DNA of 38,079 bases from Bradyrhizobium sp. 21. Its GTDB lineage: Bacteria > Pseudomonadota > Alphaproteobacteria > Rhizobiales > Xanthobacteraceae. Location: contig NZ_JADPJG010000021.1 in assembly GCF_023073335.1 (NCBI RefSeq), positions 39,897 to 77,975 of the forward strand, written 5' to 3'. The position numbers were made by a program, and so were the translations under genes. This document shows, piece by piece, positions 28,738 to 37,908 of the stretch; position 1 is the first letter of the stretch, and every line of letters starts with the position of its first letter. Under the pieces are notes generated by a model that saw only the letters and a list, made by a program, of their open reading frames with translations, did not search any database and was not told where the DNA came from.

Positions 28738-31029
28738 TTAGACCTCGATATTTTCCAGCCGCACCGGCAGCTTGCGGATACGCTGGCCCGTGGCGTGATA
28801 AATCGCATTGCAGATCGCCGCATTGGTGCCGACATTGGCAAGCTCGCCGAGGCCCTTCACGCCTGCCGGGTTGATCTGTTCGTCCTGCTCGGAGAGCAGG
28901 ATCACCTCGACATTGGGCACGTCGGCGTTCACAGGCACGAGATAGTCGGCGAGATTGTCGTTGACATAGCGCGCATTGCGCTCGTCGATCTCGGTGGCCT
29001 CCAGCAGCGCCGAGGACATGCCCCAGATCAGGCCGCCCATGAGCTGGCTGCGCGCCGTGCGCGGATTCATGATCCGGCCCGCCGCGAACGCTCCCACCAG
29101 CCGGGGGCAGCGGATTTCATGCGTGAACCGGTTGACGCGGACTTCGACGAACTCGGCACCGAAAGCATAGGCAATCTTGTCCTTCATCTCGGGGCCGCCG
29201 ATGAGCCTCGCGTGCCCGCTATGCATCGCCTTGAATGAATCGAGCGGCGCGCCTTCCGGCTTCCACTCGCCATATTCCTCGACAACGCCGACACCGAGCG
29301 CGTCGAAGGCCTTCTCGATATCGAGCGGACGATCGCTCTTCGCCGCCTGCGTGCTCGGCGTCTGGCTGATGCCAACCGTCTCCTTGGCCTTGTCGGCCAG
29401 GCTGTCGCCGGGCATCACGGCCTTGAACAGCCTTTGCCGGATCTGATCGCACACCATCATCACCGCCGAGCAGGTGCTGGCGGTCGAGTTCGAACCGCCG
29501 GCCACCGGCGCCGGCGGCAGGTCGCTGTCCCCCATGAAGACCGCGACCTTTTCCAGGGGCACGCCCAGCCGCTCGGACGCGGTCTGGGCGATGACGGTAT
29601 AGGCACCGGTGCCGATCTCGTGACCGGCGATCTCGACCCGGGTCCGGCCGTCGCGCTGGAGGCGGACGCGCGCGGCAGACGGCGCCATCTGGGTCGGATA
29701 GCAAGTGGCGGCACAGCCATAGCCCACCAGCCAGTCGCCGTCAGACATCGATTTCGGCTGCGGCGAGCGCTGCGACCAGCCGAACGTCTTGGCGGCCTCA
29801 TCGAAGCACGCCATCAGCGACCGCGACGTATAGGGCTTGCCGCCGATCGGCTCAACGGTGGTGTCGTTGATGCGGCGGAGCTCGACCGGGTCCATGTTCA
29901 GCTTCACCGCGAGCTCGTCCATCGCGCTCTCCAGCGCGAACAGATACGGCACCTCCGGTGGTGAGCGCATGAAGCCCGGCGTGTTGCGGTCGGCGCGCAC
30001 GATCGACACCAGACTGCTGACGTTCGGGCAGGCGTAGAGCCGCGTCGTCGTCTTGGTGCCGCCGACGCAATAGGCATCCGGACGCGACGAAACCTCCGCG
30101 CCCTCATGCCTCAAAGCCATCAGCTTGCCGTCCCGACCAGCACCGAGCCTGATCTCGTGGCGCGTCTCGGCGCGGTAGGTCGCGATGGTGAAACCCTGGT
30201 CGCGGGTCGGCACCAGCTTGATCGGCCGATTCAGGCGTTTGGCGATGCCGGCGATGATCGCGGTTCGCGGCGTCATCGAGCCGCGCGAACCAAAGCCGCC
30301 GCCGACATAGGGATTGACGACACGGACCTTGTCGGCGTCGATGCCGAGCTGCTCGGCGACGCCGTTCTTCAGGCCATAGACGTACTGGCTGCCCTCATAG
30401 ATGACCAAATTGTCGCCCATCCAGGCGCAGCTCGTCGTAAACAGCTCCATGGGGTTGTGGTGCTGGGTCGGCGTGGCATAGGAGGCGGTAAGCTTGACCT
30501 CGGCCTGGTCGAACGCCTTGGCGAAATCGCCGGCCTCCGGGTCTTCCTTGAATTGCGCGTTCTGCCCTTTCGCCGCAGCCGTGGTCGTTCCCGGCGAATC
30601 GAAGCTCGAACTCGGCTCTACGGCCGTGTAGCTGACCTTGACGCGATTGGCGGCCTCGCGCGCGGCCTCGTAGGTTTCAGCGATGACGACCGCGATGATC
30701 TGGCCGTCATGGGCGATGTCGGCCGATTTCAGCGGCTGGATCGTGGTGCCGGCATAACCGCCATTGCTGAACAGTTTCGACTCCTTCAGCTTCGGGGCGT
30801 TCTCGTGCGTGACGATGTCGATCACGCCGCGGACAGCCTTGGCATCGTCGAGACCGAAACCGTCGATGCGGCCTTTGGCGATGGCACTGGTGACCAGGAA
30901 TGCATAGGCGGGGTTGTCGAGCGGCATGTCGGACGCATACGTCGCGCGGCCCGTGACCTTTGCGGCCGCGTCATAGCGCGGCACGGGGTGGCCCATGTTT
31001 GCTTTCGGCTCGGGAGCTGCAGCGGTCAT
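28738..31029 (-). CDS. paoC: Aldehyde oxidoreductase molybdenum subunit
   Basis: A 763-residue molybdopterin (Moco) large subunit of the xanthine oxidase family, PaoC-like. The N-terminal Ald_Xan hammerhead domain starts GHPVPRYDAAAKVTGRATYA. Moco-binding stretches include GGGFGSRG (about residues 253-260) and GGSNSTASTCSAVMM. The base-catalytic glutamate is about E729 in GVKGLGELANVGTNAAI. It forms a heterotrimer with the FAD and [2Fe-2S] subunits to oxidise aromatic or other aldehydes to acids in the periplasm. The start overlaps the FAD-subunit stop by four bases (ATGA), with GGAGG seven bases upstream. It has no signal of its own and would be exported with the Tat-tagged small subunit. 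No PaoD/XdhC-type Moco chaperone gene follows. Confidence 0.92.
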   Translation of the reverse strand: MTAAAPEPKANMGHPVPRYDAAAKVTGRATYASDMPLDNPAYAFLVTSAIAKGRIDGFGLDDAKAVRGVIDIVTHENAPKLKESKLFSNGGYAGTTIQPLKSADIAHDGQIIAVVIAETYEAAREAANRVKVSYTAVEPSSSFDSPGTTTAAAKGQNAQFKEDPEAGDFAKAFDQAEVKLTASYATPTQHHNPMELFTTSCAWMGDNLVIYEGSQYVYGLKNGVAEQLGIDADKVRVVNPYVGGGFGSRGSMTPRTAIIAGIAKRLNRPIKLVPTRDQGFTIATYRAETRHEIRLGAGRDGKLMALRHEGAEVSSRPDAYCVGGTKTTTRLYACPNVSSLVSIVRADRNTPGFMRSPPEVPYLFALESAMDELAVKLNMDPVELRRINDTTVEPIGGKPYTSRSLMACFDEAAKTFGWSQRSPQPKSMSDGDWLVGYGCAATCYPTQMAPSAARVRLQRDGRTRVEIAGHEIGTGAYTVIAQTASERLGVPLEKVAVFMGDSDLPPAPVAGGSNSTASTCSAVMMVCDQIRQRLFKAVMPGDSLADKAKETVGISQTPSTQAAKSDRPLDIEKAFDALGVGVVEEYGEWKPEGAPLDSFKAMHSGHARLIGGPEMKDKIAYAFGAEFVEVRVNRFTHEIRCPRLVGAFAAGRIMNPRTARSQLMGGLIWGMSSALLEATEIDERNARYVNDNLADYLVPVNADVPNVEVILLSEQDEQINPAGVKGLGELANVGTNAAICNAIYHATGQRIRKLPVRLENIEV

Positions 31030-32048
31030 GATCGGACCTCCATGGTTACGGCCTGCTGGAGCGCGCGCGCGACCACACGCTTGCCAAGCGCGATCTTGAA
31101 GCTGTTGTGCTGGCGCCCTTTGGCATCCGCGAAAGCGGCATCGGCTACTCGCTGCGCCAGACCGTCGTCGAATTTCTGTCCCTTCAGCAGCATCTCCGCC
31201 TCGCGCGCCCGCCAAGGCACGGTGGCGACACCACCGAGCGCGACGCGCGCGTCCCTGATGGTGCCGTCCTGCACGTCGAGTGCGACCGCAGCCGACGACA
31301 ACGCGAACTCGTAGGACTGGCGGTCGCGCGCCTTGAGATACAGCGAGCGCGGCCAGCGGCCGGGGATGGAGAAGGCCGAGATCAACTCACCCGGCTGAAG
31401 CGTGGTCTCGATGTCGGGCGTCTTGCCGGGCGCCTTGTGCAAGTCTGCGAACGGCATGGTGCGCATGCCGGACCTGCCGGTGATCTCGACCATGGCATCC
31501 AACGCGATCAGCGCCTGGGCAAAATCGCCGGGATAGGCCGCGATACATTGATCGGACGTGCCGAGCACCGCATGCATGCGATTGACGCCATCCATGGCGG
31601 CACAGCCCGAGCCGGGACTGCGCTTGTTGCAGTTCTCATAGGAGACATCGCGAAAGTAGCTGCAGCGCGTTCGCTGCATCACGTTGCCGCCGAGCGTCGC
31701 CATGTTGCGCAACTGGGCGCTGGCGGCAAGATTCAGGGAATTGGCGATCACCGGATAGTTGCGCTGGATCTCGGCATGCGCGGCGACATCGGACATTTTT
31801 GCGAGCGCGCCGAGCCGCAAGCCGTCAGCTTTGGATTCGATCGCCGACCAGCCAGACGCAAGCGGACTGATATCAACGAGCGCGGCGGGCCGCATCACGT
31901 CCAGCTTCATCAGATCGATCAGCGTGGTGCCGCCGGCGAGCGGCTGTGCCGCGGCCTGCGTCAACGGATTGTTCGCAGCCGTGGCAGCGCCGAGCGCCTG
32001 CACGGCCATGTCAGGGTCTGTGGCCCTCTGATACGAAAACGGACGCAT
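31026..32048 (-). CDS. paoB: Aldehyde oxidoreductase FAD subunit
   Basis: A 340-residue FAD-binding medium subunit of the CO dehydrogenase/xanthine oxidase family. PLAGGTTLIDLMKLDV (residues 36-51) and LGGNVMQRTRCSYFRD (residues 119-134) bind FAD. Four cysteines, C129, C140, C149 and C168, lie in an insertion (SYENCNKRSPGSGCAAMDG) like that of E. coli PaoB, which carries an extra [4Fe-4S] cluster. This sets it apart from most family members. The C-terminal CO_deh_flav_C domain follows (residues 230-335). The gene starts four bases after the Fe-S subunit stop and overlaps the large subunit, so the three are strictly co-translated. Confidence 0.92.
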   Translation of the reverse strand: MRPFSYQRATDPDMAVQALGAATAANNPLTQAAAQPLAGGTTLIDLMKLDVMRPAALVDISPLASGWSAIESKADGLRLGALAKMSDVAAHAEIQRNYPVIANSLNLAASAQLRNMATLGGNVMQRTRCSYFRDVSYENCNKRSPGSGCAAMDGVNRMHAVLGTSDQCIAAYPGDFAQALIALDAMVEITGRSGMRTMPFADLHKAPGKTPDIETTLQPGELISAFSIPGRWPRSLYLKARDRQSYEFALSSAAVALDVQDGTIRDARVALGGVATVPWRAREAEMLLKGQKFDDGLAQRVADAAFADAKGRQHNSFKIALGKRVVARALQQAVTMEVRS

Positions 32049-32052
32049 GCGC

Positions 32053-32667
32053 CTAGCCTTTCATGATCTCGGGCGCGGCCTGCTTCACGGCGGCGACGAT
32101 GTTGGGATAGGCGGCGCAGCGGCAGATGTTGCCGCTCATATATTCGCGGATGTCGGCTTCGCTGCCCGCATGCCCCTCCTTGACGCAGGCCACGGCGGAC
32201 ATGATCTGGCCCGGCGTACAATAGCCGCATTGAAACGCGTCGTTGTCGACAAAGGCCTGCTGCATCGGATGCAGACGATCGTCGGTGGCAAGGCCCTCGA
32301 TCGTCGTGATCTCCTGCCCCTCGGCCGCGAGCGCAAGCGTCAGGCACGACACCACACGCCGATCGTCGATCAGCACCGTGCAGGCACCACACTGGCCATG
32401 GTCGCAGCCCTTTTTGCTGCCGGTGAGCTTGAGATGCTCCCGCAGCGCGTCAAGCACCGTCGTGCGAGCGTCGATGCGCAGGCGGCTATCCTTGCCGTTG
32501 ACCCGCAGCGTGACGTCGACGGGGAGCGCCGGATCCCGGGCGGCCGGCACGCTCGCATCCTGCGCGGCTGCACGCGCCGCCATAGGGACCAGCGCACTGC
32601 CGGCAGCGCCCGCCATGAAGGCGCGCCGATCGAATCCGGATGCTCCGGAACCTGGTTTTTCGGACAT
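32053..32667 (-). CDS. paoA: Aldehyde oxidoreductase [2Fe-2S] subunit, Tat-exported
   Basis: A 204-residue iron-sulfur subunit with a twin-arginine signal (FDRRAFMAGAAGSALVP, residues 12-28), so the assembled complex is sent folded to the periplasm. The plant-type ferredoxin domain holds one cluster by C88, C93, C96 and C108 (GCDHGQCGACTV). The helical domain holds the other by C147, C150, C182 and C184 (QCGYCTPGQ and ICRCAAYP). It passes electrons from the molybdenum site toward FAD. GGAGG six bases before ATG 32667 fixes the start. The order paoA-paoB-paoC matches the E. coli operon. A weak EcfG-like promoter lies upstream. Confidence 0.93.
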   Translation of the reverse strand: MSEKPGSGASGFDRRAFMAGAAGSALVPMAARAAAQDASVPAARDPALPVDVTLRVNGKDSRLRIDARTTVLDALREHLKLTGSKKGCDHGQCGACTVLIDDRRVVSCLTLALAAEGQEITTIEGLATDDRLHPMQQAFVDNDAFQCGYCTPGQIMSAVACVKEGHAGSEADIREYMSGNICRCAAYPNIVAAVKQAAPEIMKG

Positions 32668-32759
32668 GGAGGGCCTCCGCCGCTTCGAGCAAAGCAGCGC
32701 ACGCCTGCGCCGCTCATCGGCCCTTAACCTGAAGCAATGAAGTCCGTTCCGAACGAGAA

Positions 32760-32789
32760 AGGGCGACGCAGCAAATGCCGCGTCGCCCT
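32760..32789 (-). terminator. Probable terminator of the ggt gene
   Basis: Perfect 10-bp arms AGGGCGACGC (32760-32769) and GCGTCGCCCT (32780-32789) lie 46 bases beyond the ggt stop. On the minus strand the stem is followed by TTTCTC, a weak T-run. It separates ggt from the paoABC operon. Confidence 0.65.
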
Positions 32790-32834
32790 CCGTCAACTTT
32801 TCCTGATCTTGCGCCGGGAACCCGTGCGCGGTGG

Positions 32835-34421
32835 TCAGTATCCGAGCGCGCAGCCGTCCTTGCGCGGATCGGAACCGCCGGTGAGCGTGCCCTTGTCCCA
32901 GTCGATCCAGATCGCCTGGGCGCCGCCGAGCGGGCCGACCACGCTGGTGGTCTTGTGACCGAGCTTCTTCAGGCCCTCGACGATGTCGGCCGGCACGCTA
33001 TCCTCGAGCTGATACTGGCCCTCGTAATGCAGGCCGCGCGGCATGTCGATCGCCTCCTGCACGTCACAGCCGTAATCGAGAACATTGGTCACGACATGGG
33101 TCTGGCCGACCGGCTGATACTGTCCGCCCATCACCGCGAACGGCATCACGGACCGGCCGCCCTTGGTGAGCAGGCTCGGCATGATCGTGTGCAGCGGACG
33201 CTTGCCGCCTTCAATACAGTTGGGATGGCCGGGCTGGATGCGGAAGCCACCGGCACGGTTCTGCAACAGCACGCCGGTCTTGTTGGAGACAATAGCCGAG
33301 CCGAAGGAATGCGCGACCGAGTTGATGAACGAGCAGACATTACGGTCCTTGTCCACGACCGTGATGTAGATGGTCGATGGATTCATCGGCGGCGCGACGT
33401 TCGGCAAATCGAGCATGCCGTCCATGCGGATCTTGGCGATATGCTCGTCGCAGAATTCCTTGGCCAGAATCTTCGACACTTCGACCTGCATATGATCAGG
33501 GTCGGCGACATGCAGCTCGCGATGCATGTAGGCGATGCGCGCGGCTTCGGCTTCGAGATGGAAGCGCTCGATGCTGAGCGGCGCATACTTCGTCAGGTCG
33601 AACCGCGACAGGATGTTGAGCATCAGCAGCGCCGTAAGGCCCGGGCCGTTCGGCGGGCACTGCCAGACGTCGTAGCCCTTATACATGGTGCCGATCGGCG
33701 TCGTCGTCTCGGTGGTGTGCGCGGCGAAATCGTCGAGCGTGTGCAGCCCGCCGATGCCGCGCAGGGTCTCGACCATATCCTCCGCGATCGGGCCCTTGTA
33801 GAAGGCGTCGCGGCCGTCCTTGGCGATCGCCCGCAGCGTCTTGCCGAGCTCGGCCTGGCGGATGACGTCGCCGGCAACGGGCGGCTTGCCGCCCGGCAGC
33901 AGGTAACGCTCGGTGTTGGTGCCGCCCTTCAGCTTCTCGAACTGGTTCTTCCAGTCGAAGGCGATGCGGGGGGCGACGACGTAGCCTTCTTCGGCCGCCT
34001 TGATCGCGGGCTGGAGCAGCCGGTCGAAGCCGAACTTGCCGTGATCACGCAAAACGGTCGCGAAGGCGTCGATCACGCCGGGGATCGAGACCGCATGCGC
34101 CGAGGTCAGCGGCACGGACGTCATCTTGCGTTCGAGATACCAGTCGGCATTCGCTGCCTTCGGGGCGCGGCCGGAGCCGTTATAGGCCATGATCTTGCCT
34201 TCGCCACGCGGCTGGATCAGCGCGAAGCAGTCGCCGCCTATACCGGTCGATTGCGGCTCGATCACGCCGAGCAGGGCCGAGCCCGCCACCGCCGCATCCA
34301 CCGCCGTGCCGCCCTCGCGCAGCACCTCGATCGCGGCGAGCGACGCCTGCGGATGCGAGGTCGCCACCATCGCGTTGGTGGCGTGGACCGTGGACCTGCC
34401 GGGGAAATGGAAGTTTCTCAT
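32835..34421 (-). CDS. ggt: Gamma-glutamyltransferase-family protein, cytosolic type
   Basis: A 528-residue member of the gamma-glutamyltransferase family, N-terminal nucleophile hydrolases that cleave themselves and transfer or hydrolyse gamma-glutamyl groups from glutathione and relatives. The expected autocleavage threonine is T350 in NPSTIYITVVD. The usual TTH triad here reads TIY, a variant seen in the YwrD-like branch. Substrate-binding GIGGDCFALI (about residues 60-69) and LHTIMPSLL are present. There is no signal peptide, unlike periplasmic Ggt of E. coli, so it is probably cytosolic and may act on other gamma-glutamyl or amide compounds. It is a single-gene unit with its own terminator, divergent from trhO. 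Confidence 0.88.
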   Translation of the reverse strand: MRNFHFPGRSTVHATNAMVATSHPQASLAAIEVLREGGTAVDAAVAGSALLGVIEPQSTGIGGDCFALIQPRGEGKIMAYNGSGRAPKAANADWYLERKMTSVPLTSAHAVSIPGVIDAFATVLRDHGKFGFDRLLQPAIKAAEEGYVVAPRIAFDWKNQFEKLKGGTNTERYLLPGGKPPVAGDVIRQAELGKTLRAIAKDGRDAFYKGPIAEDMVETLRGIGGLHTLDDFAAHTTETTTPIGTMYKGYDVWQCPPNGPGLTALLMLNILSRFDLTKYAPLSIERFHLEAEAARIAYMHRELHVADPDHMQVEVSKILAKEFCDEHIAKIRMDGMLDLPNVAPPMNPSTIYITVVDKDRNVCSFINSVAHSFGSAIVSNKTGVLLQNRAGGFRIQPGHPNCIEGGKRPLHTIMPSLLTKGGRSVMPFAVMGGQYQPVGQTHVVTNVLDYGCDVQEAIDMPRGLHYEGQYQLEDSVPADIVEGLKKLGHKTTSVVGPLGGAQAIWIDWDKGTLTGGSDPRKDGCALGY

Positions 34422-34619
34422 CGAATTCTTGCTCTCACTGGGCGTCTAGCGCGGATGGCCCGCCATCTCGAAAAACCGGGCTTACATGACACATTCCGGC
34501 CCGCCGGGGCAATGCTGGCATACCAGGGAAATGGCTGCCATCCGCTGGGCGTATAGACTTTTCGCCATCCGAAGCCATGCGGGTTTTCTGGGCGGCGGGC
34601 GCCTGCTAAACGAGCCGTC

Positions 34620-35372
34620 ATGATCACCAAGGTTGCCGCCTTCTATCAATTCGCCGCCCTGCCCGAATACCACGAGCTGCGCGAGCCGCTGCGCGCGTTC
34701 TGCGCTCAGCTTTCGCTGAAGGGCAGCGTGCTGCTCGCCCGCGAGGGCATCAATGGCACGATCGCGGGCGCACCCGAGGCAATCGAGGCCTTCGCCCACG
34801 AGCTTGCGCACGGCGCCATGTTTGGGGGCAGGCTCAACAATCTCGAATTGAAGTTCTCCACCGCCGAGGCGATGCCGTTCGGGCGGCTCAAGGTGCGGTT
34901 GAAGAAGGAGATCGTCACGCTCGGCGACGAGGCCGCCGATCCCACCCGCCAGGTCGGCACCTACGTGAACGCCCTCGAGTGGAATGCGCTGATCGCGGCG
35001 CCCGACACGCTGGTGCTCGACACCCGCAACGCTTTCGAGGTGGCGATGGGCACGTTCGACGGCGCGGTCGATCCCGGCATCAAGAGCTTTGGCGAGTTCA
35101 AGGATTTTGCCGCAGTCAAGCTCGATCCCGCCCAGCACCGCCGGATCGCGATGTTCTGCACCGGCGGCATCCGCTGCGAGAAGGCGAGCGCGCATCTGCT
35201 CGCGCGCGGCTTCGCCGAGGTCTATCACCTCAAGGGCGGCATCCTGAAATATCTGGAAGAGGTGCCGGAGGCGCAGAGCCGCTGGCGCGGCGAATGCTTC
35301 GTGTTCGACGAGCGCGTCGCGCTTAGTCACGGTTTGCGCGAAAAAGACAAGGGCCACGGCCGTGACGAATGA
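34620..35372 (+). CDS. trhO: tRNA uridine(34) hydroxylase TrhO
   Basis: A 250-residue rhodanese-like protein (UPF0176) that hydroxylates U34 of certain tRNAs, using oxygen, to give 5-hydroxyuridine for later modification. The N-terminal acylphosphatase-like domain contains KGSVLLAREGINGTIAG (residues 34-50). The rhodanese domain contains VLDTRNAFEVAMGTFDGAV and the catalytic loop MFCTGGIRCEKAS with C180 and C186. Length is slightly short of the E. coli protein because the C-terminal zinc-type extension is reduced. The start ATG is 34620. The 3' end overlaps slyX by 11 bases. Confidence 0.93.
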   Translation: MITKVAAFYQFAALPEYHELREPLRAFCAQLSLKGSVLLAREGINGTIAGAPEAIEAFAHELAHGAMFGGRLNNLELKFSTAEAMPFGRLKVRLKKEIVTLGDEAADPTRQVGTYVNALEWNALIAAPDTLVLDTRNAFEVAMGTFDGAVDPGIKSFGEFKDFAAVKLDPAQHRRIAMFCTGGIRCEKASAHLLARGFAEVYHLKGGILKYLEEVPEAQSRWRGECFVFDERVALSHGLREKDKGHGRDE

Positions 35373-35580
35373 GATCAAGACTCTGGGCGAGCGCATCGAC
35401 ACGCTGGAGACGCGCCTCGCCTATCAGGACGAGACGATCGAAACGCTGAACCAGACCATCACCGCGCAGTGGAAGCAGATCGACGCGCTGATGCGGAAGA
35501 TTGCAGAGCTCGGCGAGCGGCTGCAGGAGGCCGAAACGAATGCGCCGGGCGCGGCCAATGAGCGCCCGCCGCATTATTGA
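35362..35580 (+). CDS. slyX: SlyX-family coiled-coil protein
   Basis: A 72-residue protein of the SlyX family. Heptad repeats (IDTLETRLAYQDETIETLNQ and then ITAQWKQIDALMRKIAEL) predict one long parallel coiled coil with a short Pro-rich tail ending PPHY, typical of SlyX. Function is unknown. The start is GTG at 35362 inside the end of trhO, so it is translated from the same transcript. Its stop is six bases from the convergent cyclase gene. Confidence 0.9.
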   Translation: MTNEIKTLGERIDTLETRLAYQDETIETLNQTITAQWKQIDALMRKIAELGERLQEAETNAPGAANERPPHY

Positions 35581-35586
35581 ACGGTG

Positions 35587-37491
35587 TTACTGACCGGACG
35601 CCCTGGCCAGAAGGTTGGTCACCTCGCCCGACATCATCAGCCGGTTGCGCCCGGCCTCCTTCGCGGCATAGAGGGCCTGGTCGGCGGCTTCGACGAGCGA
35701 GGTCACACCAGCCGTGCGCTCCAGTGCCGGCCGGCAGGCCGCACCGCCGAGCGAAACGGTGACGTAGCCGGACGCATGGTTGCTGGTGTGGACGAGGCCC
35801 GCATCGCTGATCGCCCGTCGGATCCGGTCGCCGATCCGGGCGCAGCCCGCAGCGTCCGTGTTCGGCAGCAGCATGGCGAACTCCTCGCCGCCGTAGCGCG
35901 CCGCCAGATCGCCGGGGCGCTGCATCTCGGCCGCGATGATCTGCGCCACCAGCCGGAGGCAGGCATCGCCCGCGGGATGGCCGTATTCGTCGTTGTAGGA
36001 CTTGAAGTGATCGACGTCGATCATCAGCAAGGAGAGGCTGGAGCGCTCGCGATAGGCGCGCGCCCACTCCTCCTTCAACCGTTCGTCGAAGCGGCGGCGG
36101 TTGCCAAGCCCGGTGAGACCGTCCTCGATCGCGAGCGTCTCGAGCTTGGTTTCGAGCTTCTTCTGCTCGGTGATGTCACGGGAAATCGCGACCACGCCGT
36201 CGACGCGGCCATTGTCCTTGCGGGTCACCCGCATGGTCGATTCGAGCCAGACTTCGCCATTCTGCCGGTGCACGTTGCGGTAGGTGACGCGCGCTTCCTC
36301 GGTGTCGCCACGCTTCATGGCGTCGACGATCGCCTGGACTTGCGGCCGGTCCTCCGGGCTGATGCCTGCGAGCGCGGGCGTCCCGATCAGTTGATTGGCG
36401 CGCCAGCCGACGACTTGAATTGAAGACGGTGAGACATAGCGCAGCCGCTCGTCGAGCCCGATGCGGGTCACCATGTCGCTGGAGCCTTCGGCCAACAGTC
36501 GGAAATGCGCTTCCTTCTCGACCAGCGCGGCGGCCATGCTCTGGCCCCGCTGCAACTGTCGCACCAGCACCGCGCCGATGATCGCGATCAGGATGACCAG
36601 CGCGAGCACGTAGAGCATGCGGGAGATCGCCGCGGCGCGCCAGGGCGCCAGCAGTTCGTCCTTGTCGACCGTGGCGAGCAGGACGAGCGGATAGCGGCCA
36701 GAGCGCTTGAAGAAGCTGACGCGCGCGGCGCCGTCCAGCGGCGACTTGAAATGATAGGCGCCGCTCGGCCGTTGCAGGCTGGCGTCGCGGAATAGCGGGG
36801 TGTCGCCGACGCTGCGGCCGACGAACCGGTCGTTGCTGGGATTGCGCGCGATGATCAGGCCGTCGCCGTGCATCAGCGCCACCGAGCTGTTGCGGCCGAT
36901 CTCGAACTGTTCGTAGAAATGCGAGAGATATCCGGAGCTGATGGTGGCGAGCACCACGCCGCCGAAGCTGCCGTCCAGCTTGTTGAAGCGGCGCGACAAG
37001 GTGACGACCCATTCGCCATCCAGCAAGCTCTTCACGGGAGGGCCGATATGGGGCTCTCGTTTCGGGGAGAGCTGGTGATAGCGGAAGAACGCGTCGCCGT
37101 TAAGCGTCGAGCCGATCGTGCCGGGCGCTGTCAGCCAGTTGCCGTGGTCGTCAATGATGGCGAGGCTGTGCACGCGCTCCATCGCCTTCTTGCGCGTCTC
37201 CAGCAGGGTCCTGAGCTTGCCGATCGTGGCCGGCTCGGTGCCGTCCATCTCCAGCCGGCTGACGACGCCGACGACGCCTGAATCCAGGAGATCGAGGCTG
37301 TCCTCGGCATGCTGCGTCAGCGAGCGCGCAACGTTCGCCATCTCGGTCTCGGCGCCCTTGAGCACCGCATCGCGCGCCGCCCATTCCCGCCAGCCGCTGA
37401 CGCCGAGGATGGTCGCGCAGGTCAATGCGACGAACGCCGCCGCCCGCAGCGGCAGGCGGTTCCATCCAGCTCTTTGGGTCACAGCGTTCAT
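35587..37491 (-). CDS. Membrane sensor diguanylate cyclase (Cache-PAS-GGDEF)
   Basis: A 634-residue protein that makes cyclic di-GMP from two GTP. Two helices (about residues 15-33 and 290-312) frame a periplasmic Cache-like sensor domain. A cytoplasmic PAS domain (about residues 325-445) ends VVAISRDITEQKKLE. The GGDEF domain (about residues 450-620) has DGLTGLGNRRRF, the active-site GGEEF at 534-538 and an intact inhibitory I-site RPGD at 525-528, five residues upstream. It should therefore be an active, product-inhibited cyclase. No EAL domain is present. The signal is unknown. It stands alone, convergent with slyX. Confidence 0.94.
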   Translation of the reverse strand: MNAVTQRAGWNRLPLRAAAFVALTCATILGVSGWREWAARDAVLKGAETEMANVARSLTQHAEDSLDLLDSGVVGVVSRLEMDGTEPATIGKLRTLLETRKKAMERVHSLAIIDDHGNWLTAPGTIGSTLNGDAFFRYHQLSPKREPHIGPPVKSLLDGEWVVTLSRRFNKLDGSFGGVVLATISSGYLSHFYEQFEIGRNSSVALMHGDGLIIARNPSNDRFVGRSVGDTPLFRDASLQRPSGAYHFKSPLDGAARVSFFKRSGRYPLVLLATVDKDELLAPWRAAAISRMLYVLALVILIAIIGAVLVRQLQRGQSMAAALVEKEAHFRLLAEGSSDMVTRIGLDERLRYVSPSSIQVVGWRANQLIGTPALAGISPEDRPQVQAIVDAMKRGDTEEARVTYRNVHRQNGEVWLESTMRVTRKDNGRVDGVVAISRDITEQKKLETKLETLAIEDGLTGLGNRRRFDERLKEEWARAYRERSSLSLLMIDVDHFKSYNDEYGHPAGDACLRLVAQIIAAEMQRPGDLAARYGGEEFAMLLPNTDAAGCARIGDRIRRAISDAGLVHTSNHASGYVTVSLGGAACRPALERTAGVTSLVEAADQALYAAKEAGRNRLMMSGEVTNLLARASGQ

Positions 37492-37662
37492 GCGGCAGAA
37501 TTCTCCGATGATCGGAAACTCTGCTGCTTCTGTTATTGAACTCTGAAACGCCGGCAGAAATATGCGGCAATGTCCCCGATTTCCCGTAGTCGTACGGACG
37601 CCGGGATCGGCGCATCGCTAACAAGGTATTAGCTAACCTATCGGAATCCGGCGTGCCCGCCG

Positions 37663-37884
37663 CTAGCTGAAGATGGCCTTAACCTTGTCCCAGAGCGAGG
37701 GATTGTCGGCATCCGCATCGGCCTTCGAAGGCGTTGGCTGGGCGGCGCTCACGGGATCGGAGGCCGGGAAGCTGTCGACCAGTCCGGCGTCGAGCTTGGC
37801 ATGGGTCTCGCGATCGGCTGCGAGCGCTTCATGCAGATCGTCGGCATGCTTGTCATGCGGCGCGGGGTTGAATGTCTCAGCCAT
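37663..37884 (-). CDS. Small stress-type protein with SFPASDP motif
   Basis: A 73-residue acidic protein starting MAETFNPAPHDKHADDLHEA. The segment GLVDSFPASDPVSAAQP (residues 35-51) is a short motif I recall from many small alphaproteobacterial proteins of unknown function. The rest is an N-terminal helix and a C-terminal LWDKVKAIF helix. There is no signal peptide. GGAGGAAGAG before ATG 37884 fixes the start. An exact EcfG-type promoter lies 25 bases before the start codon, so it is probably part of the general stress response, like the CsbD gene. Confidence 0.8.
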   Translation of the reverse strand: MAETFNPAPHDKHADDLHEALAADRETHAKLDAGLVDSFPASDPVSAAQPTPSKADADADNPSLWDKVKAIFS

Positions 37885-37908
37885 GATCTCTTCCTCCGTT
37901 GGCTGATC

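Noticed and set aside
32775..34556. Long plus-strand open frame (593 codons) opposite ggt
   Set aside because: It mirrors the gamma-glutamyltransferase gene in a GC-rich genome and shows no motif or ribosome site.
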